Notes: a model not told the origin generated them from the sequence alone. A DNA stretch of 64,000 nucleotides from Antedon mediterranea (GCF_964355755.1 NC_092671.1:9187001-9251000), one strand, 5' to 3'; shown: positions 32,101-49,840, counted from the stretch's first letter. Translations and numbers: made by a program.

Positions 32101-35100
32101 TTTTTCTGGAATTTAATTGAAATTGTTACCATATTCTGTTCATTCATTTTATCTATTATTAGTAATTACTGATATTATGTATAGTACAGTACTACTAGAA
32201 TTTTGATTTAACCTGATACTGTACATGTTGACAAACAAATTCTGTTTTCCGCAGGGTTACATAAAAAAATTACTAACGTAAATAGTCATTTGGTATGCTA
32301 CAGCAACAGACATGGGAATGCTGTAATAGTATACAAATAATGAATGTTTATGAGTGTAATGGTACAAATAATGGCACGAGGTGAATGATGAAAGGTTATA
32401 TTTCAACGAGGCGATGAGCCGAGTTTAAATATAACCTTTCATCATTCACCAAGTGCCATTGTTTGTACCATTACACGAATACAAAACATTCATTATTTGT
32501 TTTATATAACATCTAAATAAATTCTAGTTATTTGAATCAAATAATTGCACGCCATGTGACCCACAATCGTCCAATCAAATGACAGGAATTTATTTAGGTG
32601 TTATATAATAGAAGTTTTTAAATAAGAATGTGCTGTATAGATAGATAGATATAACTTTTATTGTCCTTGTAAAATAAAAGGAAATTTATCTCATGTTAAA
32701 TTTACTGACTGTACATTTAACATTTTTATATTTTACAGATGAAAATTTAGATTTAAAACATGATAAGCCATTTCTCCTCTCCATGGCCAATAGAGGCAAG
32801 GATACCAACGGATCACAGTTTTTCATGTATGTTATTTTTGTTATTTATGTGTTTTATTTTATAAATTTAGCTAATAATGTAATAGTACAGTACTCTGTAG
32901 TCAAGTTTATCTTTGTATCAAAAGATTGAAACTTTTCTGTATCTATGTTGATGTAGTTTATATGCCTAGAATTGCGTTGGGACTAAAGTGAATTAAATAC
33001 AGTAGATTTAATGCATAGATGAATCAGTTGACATTAATTTATCAATTTCAATTTTCATATTACTAAAAAAAGAATTAACATAATTTCAAATCATAAAACA
33101 GAGCTTGTCCCTTGACTAAAAATTGTCCCTTTAAACCTATGTTTACTGTAGTTTAATTTAAATCAAATCTATCATAATGATATTGATCATTTGTTGTCAT
33201 GAATATGTACAGTAATTAATTGTTTTCAAATTTTTTTCACTTTTTAAGTAAATTACAAATTATGTTTGGATTTCTAACGTAAAGTCTGTTTGAAATGATG
33301 TTGTATCTGTTTTTCTTTAGTCATTTCCCGCAAAACATTTTAGATAAACGATGTCATGTGACAATGTCACACCCATCATAATTTCTAACAAACAGAAAAT
33401 TAGGTCATAGGGTTAGTGACGATCATATGGCATGAACGGGGTGGCATCTTTTATAATATATATTATATTATTTCAATTCCCAAATCGTACAGACTGTACA
33501 CTGTTTACTGGAATGTTGATATGAACACTACCTATCCATTTAACAATTGATAACATTTGATACATATCGATAATTACAGAATACTCTAGAATTATTTTAA
33601 ATTAAGGATCTTTTCATATCAGTAAAGTTATGGTTTTGTATCACGGAGGTATACAGGTACTTCAACTAATGAAAGATTAGTGGAAGCCACCTGTTACTCC
33701 ACTGAATTGAGAAAGCTCAATCTACTTTAATACCAGATTAGCGAAATCGACACTTGCTAGCCTTTCAGACATTTACAGTAGGTGGTAAACTGCAGAGTTT
33801 ACACACTGGGGTGTCAACACCGGCGTATACACTGTAAAGTTTGCCGATGTGAAATTGGTACAGTATGCATCAAATTTAATAAATTCAAATGAAGTCAAAT
33901 TCCTACAATCAACACTAAAATGTCACCTCGCTAATGATACAAGACCATAATGATATTGGTATAAATTAGTGATACAGGAGTTTATTCACTACAGTATTTA
34001 AAGTACTACCTGTACTCTACGTAACCTGTAGACATTTTGGAGATGTAAATTGTGTGTTTCATAGATACAGTATTCGCTATCCTTAATAAATTGTTATTGT
34101 TATTTAGCTAGGTAATTGGAAAAACACAGGTAAGTGAGATAACTAATAAAAATAATAAAATGTTTTATTAATGTGTTGCTCGATCAATGACCATGTCTTT
34201 TTTGCTGTGTTGACTATTATTTACAGAAATTGGCTGCTTGCCAAGAAAAACAAGGTAACTTATTAGCATGCAGTGATTATAAGGTCAAAGGTTCAAATTT
34301 AATTAGGCATAATTAATAATAAATTTATAAATAATTATTATTAGTTAATAAAAAATGTATTCTATATTACATTTTTTTACAAGACAAATTGATTCATCTT
34401 TAATAATAGTGACATTATAAAATGGACAAATTCTGATTTATGATCACTGATGTTTTAAAATATTGTGTAATTTTTTTGGGTAAAATAATTGAAATTATAA
34501 TATCTAGGGAAATACAAACATTGGATTGTCAGTTATGACTATTATTTATTGTGATACAGTAAATTAAAAATGTTTTAATTATTGACTTTTAATTAATTTT
34601 TTCTTTTCTTTTATGTAACTCTTCATCTTTTACCAGAACGACGAAGCCAGCTCCGCATTTGGATAGGTATGTTTTTATAACAAAAAATATAGTCAACTCT
34701 AACAATCGGCACCCTTTGAGCTGGCCCAACTCTCCCAATCGGCACCCTTTGAGCTGGCCCAACTCTCCCAATCGGCACCCTTTGAGCTGGCCCAACTCTC
34801 CCAATCGGCACCCTTTGAAACTGTTGTTATTAGAGGGAAACATTCGATCTTTATTAAAAATGTCTGCTTTTGAATGTTACAAATTTACAATCAATTAGGA
34901 AATCTTTTGATACCATAGATTTCTCATTTTAATTATTTTAATCACTGATGGGAAGTAATTGCTAGAAACAAACATTGAGTGCCATTTGCAGTGTGAATCA
35001 TGTTGGATGAAATTGACATGAGGAAGTTGATCTAGACAGTACCCTTCAGTACAAAAACTCAATGTCATATGTCGCTGAAATAAATAAAATTAAAAATGAG

Positions 35101-38100
35101 AGAGACAGGCCATGAAGTATATGGATCTCAACTGAATACAGTATCCCATGCTGAGCATTTCTCAAACACAGGTGATCGGTACTATTGTTAAAAGATAAAG
35201 AAGAGAATTTAAATTACTCTTTTTGCAAAATATGGCCTATGGGTATTACCATGGAGAAATTATTTCTCCATGGTATTACGGAGTGCTTAGCCCAGCATGC
35301 AGTTGGCCATGTGCGGACATAGTCAATGTATTTGAAGATCAAGAGTTCATGAACTTCTAATCATTTTATCAGAGAACAAGGAAACGTGTTTAATTGAGAT
35401 TGAAAACAATTTTGAAGAGTAGCAGGCAATGTCTCTGTTTCACGAAATTAAAGGATATTCCACATTAAATCTTTCTAATGAATTGTAAATGTACTGTAAT
35501 AAATAAAACACCGATTTCTCCTTTAAATGGAGATCTCCCATTCAGAAAAAAGAGATATAGTTAGTACTGTATATTTGATTCAATGGTTAAACCTATTTTT
35601 ATATGGGTTCGAAATACTGTACAGGGTTAATTGACGTGTGATCCTTGAAAGATCACAAATTGAAACAATATAACTGGGAATGGGATCTGTACTACAGTAA
35701 TTGTAACATGTCAGTACACGTATGGTACTGTACATTCATATGGGGCAAAGTCACAGAATTGTATTTCTTTGTGAGAATTCCGAGTTCAGGATCTGATAGT
35801 ACCATGGCATGTTGTGTTCGTTTTTGACAAGAAGCTCAAGAACACTCCTATTGCCTGATTCTTACATTGAACTGGTTACAGTATGTGCACACAAACACTG
35901 TCACATACAAATAACATTAGCTCTATATTTTCGTATACATTTCATGGTCTTGTCTCTAAGAATATTTTGCTTTGAGTTTTTGTACATGGGTTTAAAAATT
36001 AAAATCAAATGCGGACCAGAAGTTTGTTATATTTTGTCCAGAAAGGAAAACCTTGTACGCAAACAAGGACATTTACCACAATGTGAATTAATTACAACCG
36101 ATGGAAGGGGAAGTATCAAGGGGACAAGTCTATTCATCCTATAGGGAAGAAGTTTAAAAAAATCGGCACTAATAACTAATTCCGGATGTATGTTTATTTG
36201 ATTTCCTTTTCATCTATGTGAATGATGCTAATGTGTCTTCACTAGTGCATTGGTTTTTGATAATTGAATTAATGATTTTACGTTAAAGCAAACTAGCAAC
36301 AAACCTGTAGGTTTTGTCAGTAAAATTAGTGGTGACCCAAATAAAAGAGAAATAGGGTAGACTGAAATAAATTGCAAAGGTAAAGGTCCATGGAAGTAGC
36401 TTTGGAAGAATGACTAAATTTGAAACTTTCTGGATTTTAAATGAGTATTTGACAGTTTAGTATAAGGAGATGGGCCCTGTGTGTTGTGGTTGCAACTTAA
36501 TTGCATATTAATTTTATGTTTTTTTTCACCCTTTTGACCCTGTTGTTGGGTAGTGACTCTTGAGCCTTAAATGAATCCTGCGACCGCCCCATGTTGCCAC
36601 TACTAAAAATTACTATATTCACAACTTACTTCCTTTCATCATCATTACAAATAACATAAACATGAAAGAAGTAATCAAAAACATTGAGACAAAGAAGGTA
36701 ACTTTGAAAACATAAAAACTATGTTTTACACAAGTTTAAATATTTTTATCTTAAATCTAAAATTGACTGTTTCTTTTTCAAGCTTGCATGTTGTGTTTGG
36801 ACAAGTAGTCTCTGGTGAAGATATAGTATCCAATGTAGAATCTTTAAAGACCGATTCAAATTCAAAACCAGTGGCTGATGTCAGAATCTCCAGTTGTGGA
36901 GAGTTGGTTCTGCGGGTCAAAACAAAAGGTAAACAACAGAAGATCAAATGATGGAGGAACTGGAATTTTTTTTTATATAAAAGTATAAAGTTACAGTATT
37001 AAATAAGTTATTTATGCTCTTTTTGCACAAATGAATTTTTTTATTTACTGTGGTAGAATCAAAGAAGTCGAAGAAAAAAAAGAAAGAAGCAGCTGAGAGT
37101 TCAGACTCTGATTCAGACAAATCAGCAGGAGAAGAAAAGAAACGTAAAAAACGAAAGAAGAAAGAAAAGAAAAATAAAAAGTCTAAGAAAAAGTCCAAGA
37201 AAGAAGAAGAGTAAGTGTAAATTATGGTATATAGTAAAAAAGCAATCTGTATAAAACTATAACAAATTATTGCATTGAAATTCAAGGTAAAAATTAAACA
37301 TTATGTCTAAAATACATTAGTGTTGCTGTACACCACTATTTTTAATATTTATTATTAATTATTATTTATTTATACTCTTTAATCATTTTATTATGAGTAT
37401 ACAATATTAGAATATGATTTACAGAAATGTTTCTTAATATCCCCATATTTCCCATTAAAAATGTTGATTGTAAATGTATTGCTTTAATGGAATATTACTT
37501 GTACAAGGGTTTTGTTGAGCGCTCTGTCGCATATATGTACTCTGTATAATCTACTTTCTAGTGCCATAAGATTTAATTCATTACGTTATTATGTTAAATT
37601 TTCTAGAGAACCAGTTGTAAAACAGGAGGTTGTAGAGAGTGAGTTTGTGTCATCTATTAAGGCAGCCGAGATTCCTGAAGTTCCTTCCAACAAGTTTCTC
37701 TTTCGTAGATCTCCGGAAAAGAATGAAGACAATAAATCGTAAGAAAAATATTTTTCTTTAGTGTCTTAGTATATATTATTATTTTAAAACTTTGCTTTAA
37801 AAGATTATGTTCTGTTTCTTATTTAGCACAAAATAATGAGCTTTTTTTTTTGTATGTTAAGGAATGGAGTTAAAAATGTAGCTGGTGGGAACATAAGACG
37901 CCAGTTATCGTCTGAATCACGTATGAAGATCTCGCGGTCAGGTCGTAAAATACGAGGAAGAGGCACGCTGGTAAGTCTACCCTCTTATTATCTTATTGTA
38001 CTAGTCTATCTATCTCTAATTTAGTAACAAATAAACATTATGTATTGTATTTATATGTAATTTGTTGTTTTGATACTGTAGCGTTACCGCACTCCTTCCC

Positions 38101-41100
38101 GTTCAAGATCAAGGAGTGTGACGCCACCTCATTGGCGAAAAGAGAATCAGAGACTCGAAGTTCAAAGGATGCAAAAAGCCGGTCCTAACCGATGGGCAAG
38201 AGGCAACTTTGAGGAAAGGCAATTGGGAAACCGACAACAGGTGAATAGAATATCACCTGGTAAATGGGAAACTGGGAAAATTATGGAAGATCCAGAGGAA
38301 AAGAGGTAAGGAATTGTTGACAATTTCATATATATACATAATCCAGATATTTCTTAATGAAATATATAGGGTATTAGATTTGTTAAAAATTGTTATTATT
38401 TACTGTATTGAATACTATGAATGATTTTTTGTTCAGAGAACGACAAGAAAAAAAACAACAGGAGAGAGATAGAGAACGGGAAAAAAGGGAGAAGGAACAA
38501 AAGGAGAGAAGGGATAGAAGACAAAAAGAAGAGGAGAACCGTGATCGAAGGAAGAGACAAGAAGAAGAAAGGTGAGTTTTTTTATTTATCGAAATGATAT
38601 TTGCAATATGTAGATAAAGCAGTTATTAATGTACCGTATATGTATTAGAAAGTTTAAGAGGCTTTGGTCAAATGTTTCATCAATATTTTTCAGAAATAAA
38701 AGAAAATCTAGAGATGAAGAAAAGGAAAACACAAAAGCGAAGTCACCAAGTCGACAAAAAGAAGATCATTCAAATGATAGATCTCGCAGAAAAATTTCTC
38801 CAATCAGGATGAGTGCAGCAAAGTCCCCGGTAAAATCAAGAGCAAAGTCGCAATCACAGTCACCTGATAGGCCCAGGGAAAGAAGATCTCGTATATCACC
38901 ACCTAGAGAACGTGAACGGAACAAGGCCAGAACCAACAAATCACCTATTCGGTCAAGAGATGATAATGTGAGACGTAAATCGCCCATTAAAAATAGTGCC
39001 CGTCAACGATCACCTGCTGTATCGAAAGAAAGAACAGTATTTTATAGCAATGCCACTCAAAGGTCACTGGATGGGTCAAAAGAAAGAGTTAGACGTAGAT
39101 CATCATCAAATGAAAGAACCAATCAAAGATCTCCTATCAGATCAAGAGACCGGCAAAACTCCTTCAACAGGTCAACAGATGAACGTAAAACACAACCATC
39201 AAGTCGGGAAGCCACTAATAAGGGATCTCCTTCCCCACCAAGACGCATTTCTTCGAAAAGAGAAAGATCTCCTGTGAAATCAAGAGGAATTGGTAGTAGG
39301 CAGTCGAGATCTAGCAGTAGATCCAGAGAAAGAAATAATGATAGCAGAGATAGAAGAACCAGGAGTGATAAATCACCAGGGCTCCAAAATCGAAGGTAAT
39401 TCCTTTTTGTCCTCTGCACAATAGAATAGAAAACTAAAATGAATGACTTGTACTTGTCTTTATTATTTACTACTAATTTTTTATACAGGAATGATGATCA
39501 ACGGAAGAAGTTGGAGACAAATAAATCGGATAGACGTAGATCGAGATCAAGGTAACTGTGACTGTATTTTTGTTTTATAAGTTCCTTTACTACTTCACCA
39601 AACAGACAAAAGTAGTAGTAGTTTCAAGATTTAATTATTATTTATTGTTTAGTTCCAACAGGTCCTCTGTGGAGCCTATTCAAGAGGCAAAGAAGTCTAG
39701 AAGATTCTCAAGACCTAGTCCATCTCCTGAACCTCCTGTCAGTCATATAAAAGAACAAAAGGATGTCAGAGGTCAGGGATTTATGAGTCACGACGGCCAG
39801 GATAGATCTGAATCTGATCTAGAAGCTAGAAAAGAAGAGGAAGATGACCCTTACTCCATGGAAGCTAGACGAAGGCACCAGCTAGCAAAAGAGAAGAAGT
39901 CCAACATGTCTGTGAAAGAAACATTCCAATGGAAACCTATGGATGAGGTGGAATATGAGGAGAAAAGTCCAGTTGTTAAGACCATAGAAAAAGACTCGCC
40001 TGAAGAGATACAGGAAGAAGACCTTATTGAACAAGTTGAGAAAGCAAGAGAGGAGTACAAGAAATTGGAAGAGCAAGAAATAAGGGATAAGGAGCGACAT
40101 ATAGAACTGCTGAAGGAAAGACACATAGAAGTGGTGAAAGTTGAGACACCACGTGTTGTAACACCACCACCTGTGAAAGAGCCAGAGGTTCATTCTCCAT
40201 CTTCTACAGGTATAAGAATTGTAGAGCAGGTTACTGCAGAAGTCCTCAAGTCAATTGAAAAGAAAAAGAGTGAAGTTACACCTTTACCTAAAAGTAAAAC
40301 TACACCAAAATCAAGTGAGAAGCAGAAATCATCTAGAAGGTCAAGGTAAAGTTAAAGATCATTTAGAGTCAATTTGAAATAGGATTGATGGGGGTGATTT
40401 ACTATACTACAATTTTGTACTATGCATTCAGAAAACCTGATTTTAGAGAAAACTAAATATTTTTTTTTTTTTACGTTTCCTGTTATGTGAGCATTTATTG
40501 TACTTTATTTAATTCAAAACATAAGTTAATAAACACAGCTGAATTTTCTAATCACAGAGAATCTTCCGAAAGTTCAGACTCTTCAAGAGAACGAAATCGT
40601 ACCAGACGTAAAAGAAGAAGCCCAAGTTCAAGCTCTGATGATGGAAGAAGGCGTCGGTAGGTTTTGTGTACTCTTAATTTTATATGTTGCAGACATTTTA
40701 AGAATTTGTTACGATGCACACCCGTCACACATTGTATATTTACAACTATTTAATTTGAACATTCATAGAATATCACCTAGAAGACGCAGATCACCACCAC
40801 GGCGCCGATCACCCCCTCGACGTAGAACACCACCACGTCGTAGAAGCCCTGTAAGACGAAAGTCTCCTGTGCGCAGGTCGCGAAGTCGTTCACGCAGTAG
40901 AGATCGAAAGAGGTAGGGGGACTTCATCAAATTTTTTCTTTTAGGAATTTCAAACAACAAACAATATTATATCCAATCAAAAAGTTTTGTCTATAAATAA
41001 TTTCCATAAGTGCAGTTCTAATAAACACCTTGATAACCTAACAAAAAAATGTGTGTAATTTATATCGTGAATGTTGGAGAGAGAAAAGGAAAAGTGCGAT

Positions 41101-41753
41101 TTAAAATTTTCTTTTAATAGTGAATCCTGATGATCAGATCAAAATAAATACCATAAAGGTGACAAAAATCTTATATGAAATGATATGTTTGTGTTTAAGG
41201 TCACCAAGAAGGCGATCAAGATCACCTTATAGAAGACGTTATTCTCCCTCGAATCGTCGTTCCAGGTAAATATGTTGACATTGATTGTAACAAGTAGAGT
41301 AGAAGCTTTGTAGAATAGGCAATATGGTGAATTATTAACATAAACTTTGAACCCTGCATATTTTCTGGGTCTTGAAAATTGATGTTATTCCAAATGTAGA
41401 ATGTGCCTTAACATCAATCTGACAACCTATTTTATAACTAAAAAAAAAATTATAAAATTGAATTATTAAACAAGGTTTTCAACTAATGTAAATTTTGAAA
41501 TTCCAAATTTGTAATATGTAGAAAATACAGTGGAATTGTATTTGTAGTTTTAACCATCATTTTATGATTTTTGTAAAGGAGAAGTCGTTCCCGAAGCAGA
41601 ACACCACCACGCCGAAGAAGTCCACCAAGAGGGCGTGGACGGAGACGATCAACATCTTCGTCAAGAAGCTCCTCAAGTGGTAGCTCGCGTAGTCGATCAT
41701 ACAGTAGTAGGTCACGTTCACGAAGCTCAAGCAGTGGAAGCAGCAGTGACTAG
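23173..41753 (+). CDS. PPIG: Cyclophilin G-type peptidyl-prolyl isomerase with long RS domain
   Basis: Nuclear cyclophilin of the PPIG/SR-cyclophilin family, which associates with splicing speckles and RNA polymerase II. Exons: 23173-23236, 23465-23539, 23957-24064, 24321-24365, 32739-32826, 34637-34666, 36783-36928, 37057-37210, 37607-37738, 37862-37970, 38082-38305, 38437-38571, 38694-39395, 39489-39551, 39653-40345, 40558-40656, 40769-40912, 41200-41265 and 41579-41753. They join in frame to 1083 residues. Residues 8-175 are the cyclophilin domain, with catalytic Arg68, Phe73 and Gln76, and His134 in place of the cyclophilin A Trp, as in vertebrate PPIG. Then follow a Lys/Ser-rich segment, a conserved [28 protein letters not shown] block, a charged coiled stretch, and a long Arg-Ser tail. 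The PHLDS variant replaces PHLDG. NKTR is the main alternative name; the HWR block and length favour PPIG. Confidence 0.95.
24399..24469. mobile_element. Harbinger-like MITE, short copy
   Basis: Ends AGCTATGTCTAC and GTAGACAAGGCT are inverted, and inner blocks ACTATCAAAA and TTTTGATAGT match. The flanks are TTA at 24396-24398 and 24470-24472, a 3-bp target duplication typical of PIF/Harbinger. It is 71 bp, much shorter than relatives at 50491 and 58043. Confidence 0.65.
28212..32018. mobile_element. 3.8-kb TTAA-flanked long inverted-repeat element
   Basis: The termini GAGCCATTGTCTGTAA (28216 onward) and its reverse complement (to 32014) are flanked on both sides by TTAA. The arms match imperfectly inward for several hundred bases: AAAAAGGGGTGTTTTT near 28566 pairs with 31638-31655, and CTGGGGTAAATTT near 28712 pairs with 31500-31512. 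The centre (about 29040-30600) is a degenerate array around TAACTGTTTCTATGCGTAAC and GACCTTGTAAANNGGTCATTT. No transposase was seen. The TTAA flank recalls piggyBac or Kolobok, but the terminal bases match no family I can name. A nested element interrupts it at 29955-30379. Confidence 0.7.
29955..30379. mobile_element. pogo-like MITE nested in the 3.8-kb element
   Basis: The left end CAGTTGAACCTCCCGTAAG and right end CGTTAAGGGAGGTGGCCGCTG are approximately inverted. The flanks are TA on both sides (29953-29954 and 30380-30381), as expected for Tc1/mariner-pogo elements. It is 425 bp with no coding capacity. Related ends occur at 54413 and 63968. Confidence 0.6.
32334..32610. mobile_element. 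Foldback/MITE pair in PPIG intron 4
   Basis: 32334-32406 and 32429-32502 are near-perfect inverted arms (GTAATGGTACAAATAATGGC pairs with GCCATTGTTTGTACCATTAC) around a 22-base loop. Immediately adjacent, 32501-32523 and 32586-32610 form a second inverted pair (TTATATAACATCTAAATAAA). The right half recurs in a SUOX intron at 1690-1752. Whether this is one composite element or two is not clear. Confidence 0.65.
32827..34636 (+). other. PPIG intron 5
   Basis: AT-rich intron between the exon encoding [15 protein letters not shown] and the 30-base exon at 34637-34666. No gene or clear transposon was recognised. Confidence 0.5.
34703..34817 (+). repeat. 33-bp minisatellite, about 3.5 copies
   Basis: The unit starting CAATCGGCACCCTTTGAGCT repeats at 34703, 34736, 34769 and 34802 with essentially no divergence. 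The array begins 36 bases after the donor of the 30-base PPIG exon. As 33 is a multiple of three, it stays open in frame. Confidence 0.95.
34818..36782 (+). other. Remainder of PPIG intron 6
   Basis: Intronic sequence between the minisatellite and the exon at 36783. It contains open frames of up to about 110 codons near 35645-36144, but they have no recognisable domain or splice context, so they are not called as genes. Confidence 0.5.
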
Positions 41754-43150
41754 AACATTTGTTGCAACCCTAACTTTTGTAGATTAGGTGTAATTAAGTA
41801 TTAAACATTGTTAACAAGGTTTTCAATATCGAAGAATTAATTAATTGAAATTTTAGTTGTAAATTTCTGAGCCGTGAAGTGTTAATGAGATTTAATTAAA
41901 ACTGCATAATAAAATGTGTACTTTAAATATTGTAACTGTAAGTTGAATTGGTATAGGGTGGTGGGGTATGGGGAGGGGTATTTTGCAGGTGTAGAGAACC
42001 ATAGATCCTACAGTATTTTACTATATTTTACATTTAACTTTTTTCTACTTGAATACATTTGCCAATCAAATTTAAGTGAATTAATCTGTAAGAATAAAAT
42101 GTCCCATTTTGTGTGAATATTTGTACAGTACACATGGAAATGCCATTTATGATTATCAGTTTTTTCTGATAAAATATACTGTATTATTGCTATGATGGTG
42201 ACACCTTCCAAATGCCAAAAGTATTAGTATTAGAGAGCAAGTGGTGCATGGAATTGTTCTAGTGTTAGCCAGCAACATGTGTAAACCTTTGCCATGATAT
42301 TTTTATGACCTACCATTCTTGTATTTTAAATCTATTTTATCAATTTTAATTAGAAATAAAATGTCTGAAATTTTTCTTTAATAATGTATTTTTTGCTTTT
42401 ATGTTTGAAGGAATGTTTTTGTTTGTCCGCAGCATCAAATTGGACTGCTGCCACAACTGCTATGTATATGCATTCATATCATGATGCAAGTCCATTGGTT
42501 TCCTTAAACTTGACATGGTTTAAAGAAACTGGAACTAAGCTCACCATATTGCTGCAACATTATGCTTGCATTTCTTTGTGTGTTGGTACAATACTAAACC
42601 GTATTTCTTTTGGCAGGCACCTTATATTTAGAAAGCCAACCATTAAAATAGAATGTTGTTCTTATCTACTCGAGACAGTTTCTATTCTAGACTAGGGATT
42701 TTCTTTTGGTTTTAGGTTGTACCGTGTCATTTAGAAGAGAGGGTTCAGGTTTCTGGATTAGATTGAATTACTATGACAGTAATGTACTACTATTTCTTGA
42801 TGATGTGATTAATAGCTACTTGTACAATAAAACTCCTTACTACATTGTTTTTGTTTTCCATTTTAATATTCGTACACAAAGATTTGTCAACTTATCTTTA
42901 AGCCCATTCAGGCTTAGTTATTGGTTTCCATAGTAGTTATTAACTTTGGTTGGTGGGAACCACCTTATGCCAAGGTTTTTAAATTGTACCAATACCTGTA
43001 CCTCAATATGTTGAGCCTTTACCAAGTAAACACTCATCCGGTTATATGCGTCAGCATATCATTTAGGTTTTCTAGACTTGGTCTTTATTAAACAATTCTC
43101 CACCTTGCAAAGTTGTTGTGAATTGCGAGGAATTCCTGTCATCACACTAC
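41754..43150. other. PPIG 3' UTR and convergent intergenic region
   Basis: Lies between the stop codons of PPIG and translin, which converge. A plus-strand AATAAA at about 42355 is a likely PPIG polyadenylation signal; another AATAAA is near 42826. An open frame at 42384-42695 has no recognisable features. Confidence 0.5.
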
Positions 43151-44845
43151 TTATGTTAATTCTTTCTTGATAATTTTCCTTTCTGGCATCAGACCTCTTA
43201 TGCTGATATCGTACACAACTTCTTCCACTTTCTTTATGTCATATTTCAGACTATCAAACTTTTTACGCAGACTGTCATTTTTTAAATTGAGTAACCTGAA
43301 ACCTGTGTTTATTTCACCCAGGAATGATGATATCTTCAAAGGTCGTTCATAATCACCAGATGTAACACTGTTGACTGCAAGTCGTGACTGTAAATATGAA
43401 ATTAGAATAATTAACATAATACTTAATGCAAACCTGATAATTTCTACAAGGATATTTTAAATATTTACCAATTCATTAGATAACAAAAGTACGCCATGCA
43501 AGTAGTCTTCTAAATCCAGAATGAAACCACTTCCCTTTTCAACTTCAACTGTGGAGAAAAAATAAGTACTTTGGTGTAACAATTACCATCAGCATACATT
43601 ATCTAAGAACTTTAACATTCCAACAATATGTCACCTACTTCCAAACAATTTGGCTGTCTCTTCTCTGGTTATCAGTGTGTCGGATTCGATGTATGTTGTC
43701 AGTGCAGCAAGGAAGATAAGCCGTTGTGTAACAAAACGCCAATGGTCATGAAATCTATGAAAAAAAACAGGATTTTAGTTGAATGGATATTTTAATACAC
43801 ATTCTTAAGGTAGTACATTTTAAGTATTTTAATAATGTAGGATGACCTACTGGGCTAAATTACGCACAAGTGTGGACAACCATTCGTGTCTTGTATTATT
43901 TTTAAGGTGCATAGCCATGATATTGAATTGGTGATGCTGTTTTTTGCACATCAATAGGAGTTAGGACATTAGGGTTTTTTTATTGAATGGCATGAGTGAC
44001 TTTAAAGCAGGGACTACACTCTATCTAGAATGCTGTTTAAAATTGAGTACGGAATTATACCTGTAGTAATGCTGTAAAGGGAATTTTCCTGCAAGATCTG
44101 CATAAGCAGCCTTTACACTCTCAAACTTCTCTTTGCTCTTTTGGCAAATTGTTGGAACTTAACAAAAGAAAATTGTATTTATTAATATTAATAAATAATA
44201 CAGAAATAGAATAAAAATTTACTCCTCTGACCTACAAAATTGTTAAATTATATAAAAGGGTCCACCGAATTACCTAACTAAAACAATTTGTTTAAGTATT
44301 ATAATTGGATGAGAGCTGTAGGCCTACCTTGTTTTAGCCCTTCCCTTTGGTGAATAGCCTGCAGCAATGTCATAATCTCTCGAGCAGTCTGTTCCAGAAT
44401 TCGAACTGAATTTCTGATTTCCTGAAAATAAATGGAAATTTAAATACTATATTTGACTAGGCCTAGACCTGGTGGATATGTGAAAGCATCTTCTTCTGGG
44501 CAATAGTCAGTAACATATCAATCTAGCTAGGGCCTACTACGTTTAGTTATTATATGGCCTAGCTATACCGTTCCCCTATACCACTAGGCTAGGACTAGGC
44601 ATAGTCGGACTGTAGTGGCCTAGCTATAGGCTTATCACCTGACTGCTGCTGAGTAAGCCTAGCTAGTAGTAGTATAGGCCTAGGCTAAACTGTAAAGTAG
44701 TATAATAATGCTATATGCCTAGGACCTCTATTTTAGTTTTTGTGTCAGTTTTAGTAATCATTGGTTATGTGTGTACCTCGCGTATGTCTTGATCTGTTGT
44801 GAGATAATCATTAAAACTACTAAAAACTTCTTGAACAGATGACAT
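43151..44845 (-). CDS. TSN: Translin, complete, six exons
   Basis: Translin is a small helical protein that binds single-stranded DNA and RNA. With TRAX it forms C3PO, an endoribonuclease that removes the siRNA passenger strand and trims tRNA fragments. Coding exons on the minus strand are 44777-44845, 44328-44421, 44061-44157, 43639-43754, 43469-43548 and 43151-43387, giving 230 residues (human translin is 228). Family signatures: N-terminal DQDIREEIR-like helix, QTAREIMTLLQ, HWRFVTQRLIFLAA, DYLHGVLLLSNELSRLAVNSVT, and the near-invariant FRLLNLKNDSLRKKFDSLKY followed by VEEVVYDISIRG. The start ATG is the only one matching the family's N-terminus. It shares a short upstream region with RNF32. 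Confidence 0.97.
44510..44720. repeat. TAGGCCTA/CTAGG-rich cluster in translin intron 1
   Basis: Several GGCCTA, CCTAGC and TAGGCCTAGG motifs lie within 200 bp, similar to the cluster at 22250-22440. It sits just downstream of translin exon 1. Confidence 0.65.
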
Positions 44846-45062
44846 TTTTACTTTTCTTTTTCATCCACACACAATAAATAAATGGCACGTGCGATTGTTT
44901 TTTTCTGTCTTAAAAAAATCCAACAGCGACCTCTCTCTCTCGTTCTTTCAATCAACTTTGAACTTCGTTGTTTTCAAACCACCTGTGTTTGTTGTTTTGA
45001 TCGGTCGTCGCTCTTGGATCCACCACCTGCTGCAGAGCGCGCGTTTACTTCAATCTTTATAA
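44846..45062. promoter_or_regulatory. Putative bidirectional promoter of TSN and RNF32
   Basis: 217 bp separate the start codons of the divergently transcribed translin and RNF32 genes, so the 5' UTRs and core promoters of both must overlap here unless there are upstream non-coding exons. The region contains an E-box-like GGCACGTGC at about 44884 and a CT-rich stretch near 44932. No TATA box is obvious. The assignment rests on geometry. Confidence 0.55.

Positions 45063-49840
<4,778 letters not shown>

Larger units (their letters stand above)
24366..32738 (+). other. 8.4-kb PPIG intron 4
   Basis: The intron splits the cyclophilin domain. It holds a Harbinger-like MITE (24399-24469), a single MITE end near 24247-24275 just before exon 4, a 3.8-kb inverted-repeat element (28212-32018) with a nested insertion, and a foldback (32334-32610). 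The section 25700-28200 is unusually dense in TACAGTA/TACTGTA. No second gene was recognised inside. Confidence 0.7.

Noticed and set aside
34703-34817. Possible CRISPR-like array of 33-bp direct repeats
   Set aside because: The units abut with no spacers, and the context is an intron of an animal gene. It is a minisatellite.
35645-36144. Open frames of 60 and 111 codons inside PPIG intron 6
   Set aside because: No family resemblance and low complexity; flanked on both sides by exons of the same gene.
42384-42695. 103-codon open frame downstream of PPIG
   Set aside because: No recognisable domain or splice context; it lies in the likely PPIG 3' flank.
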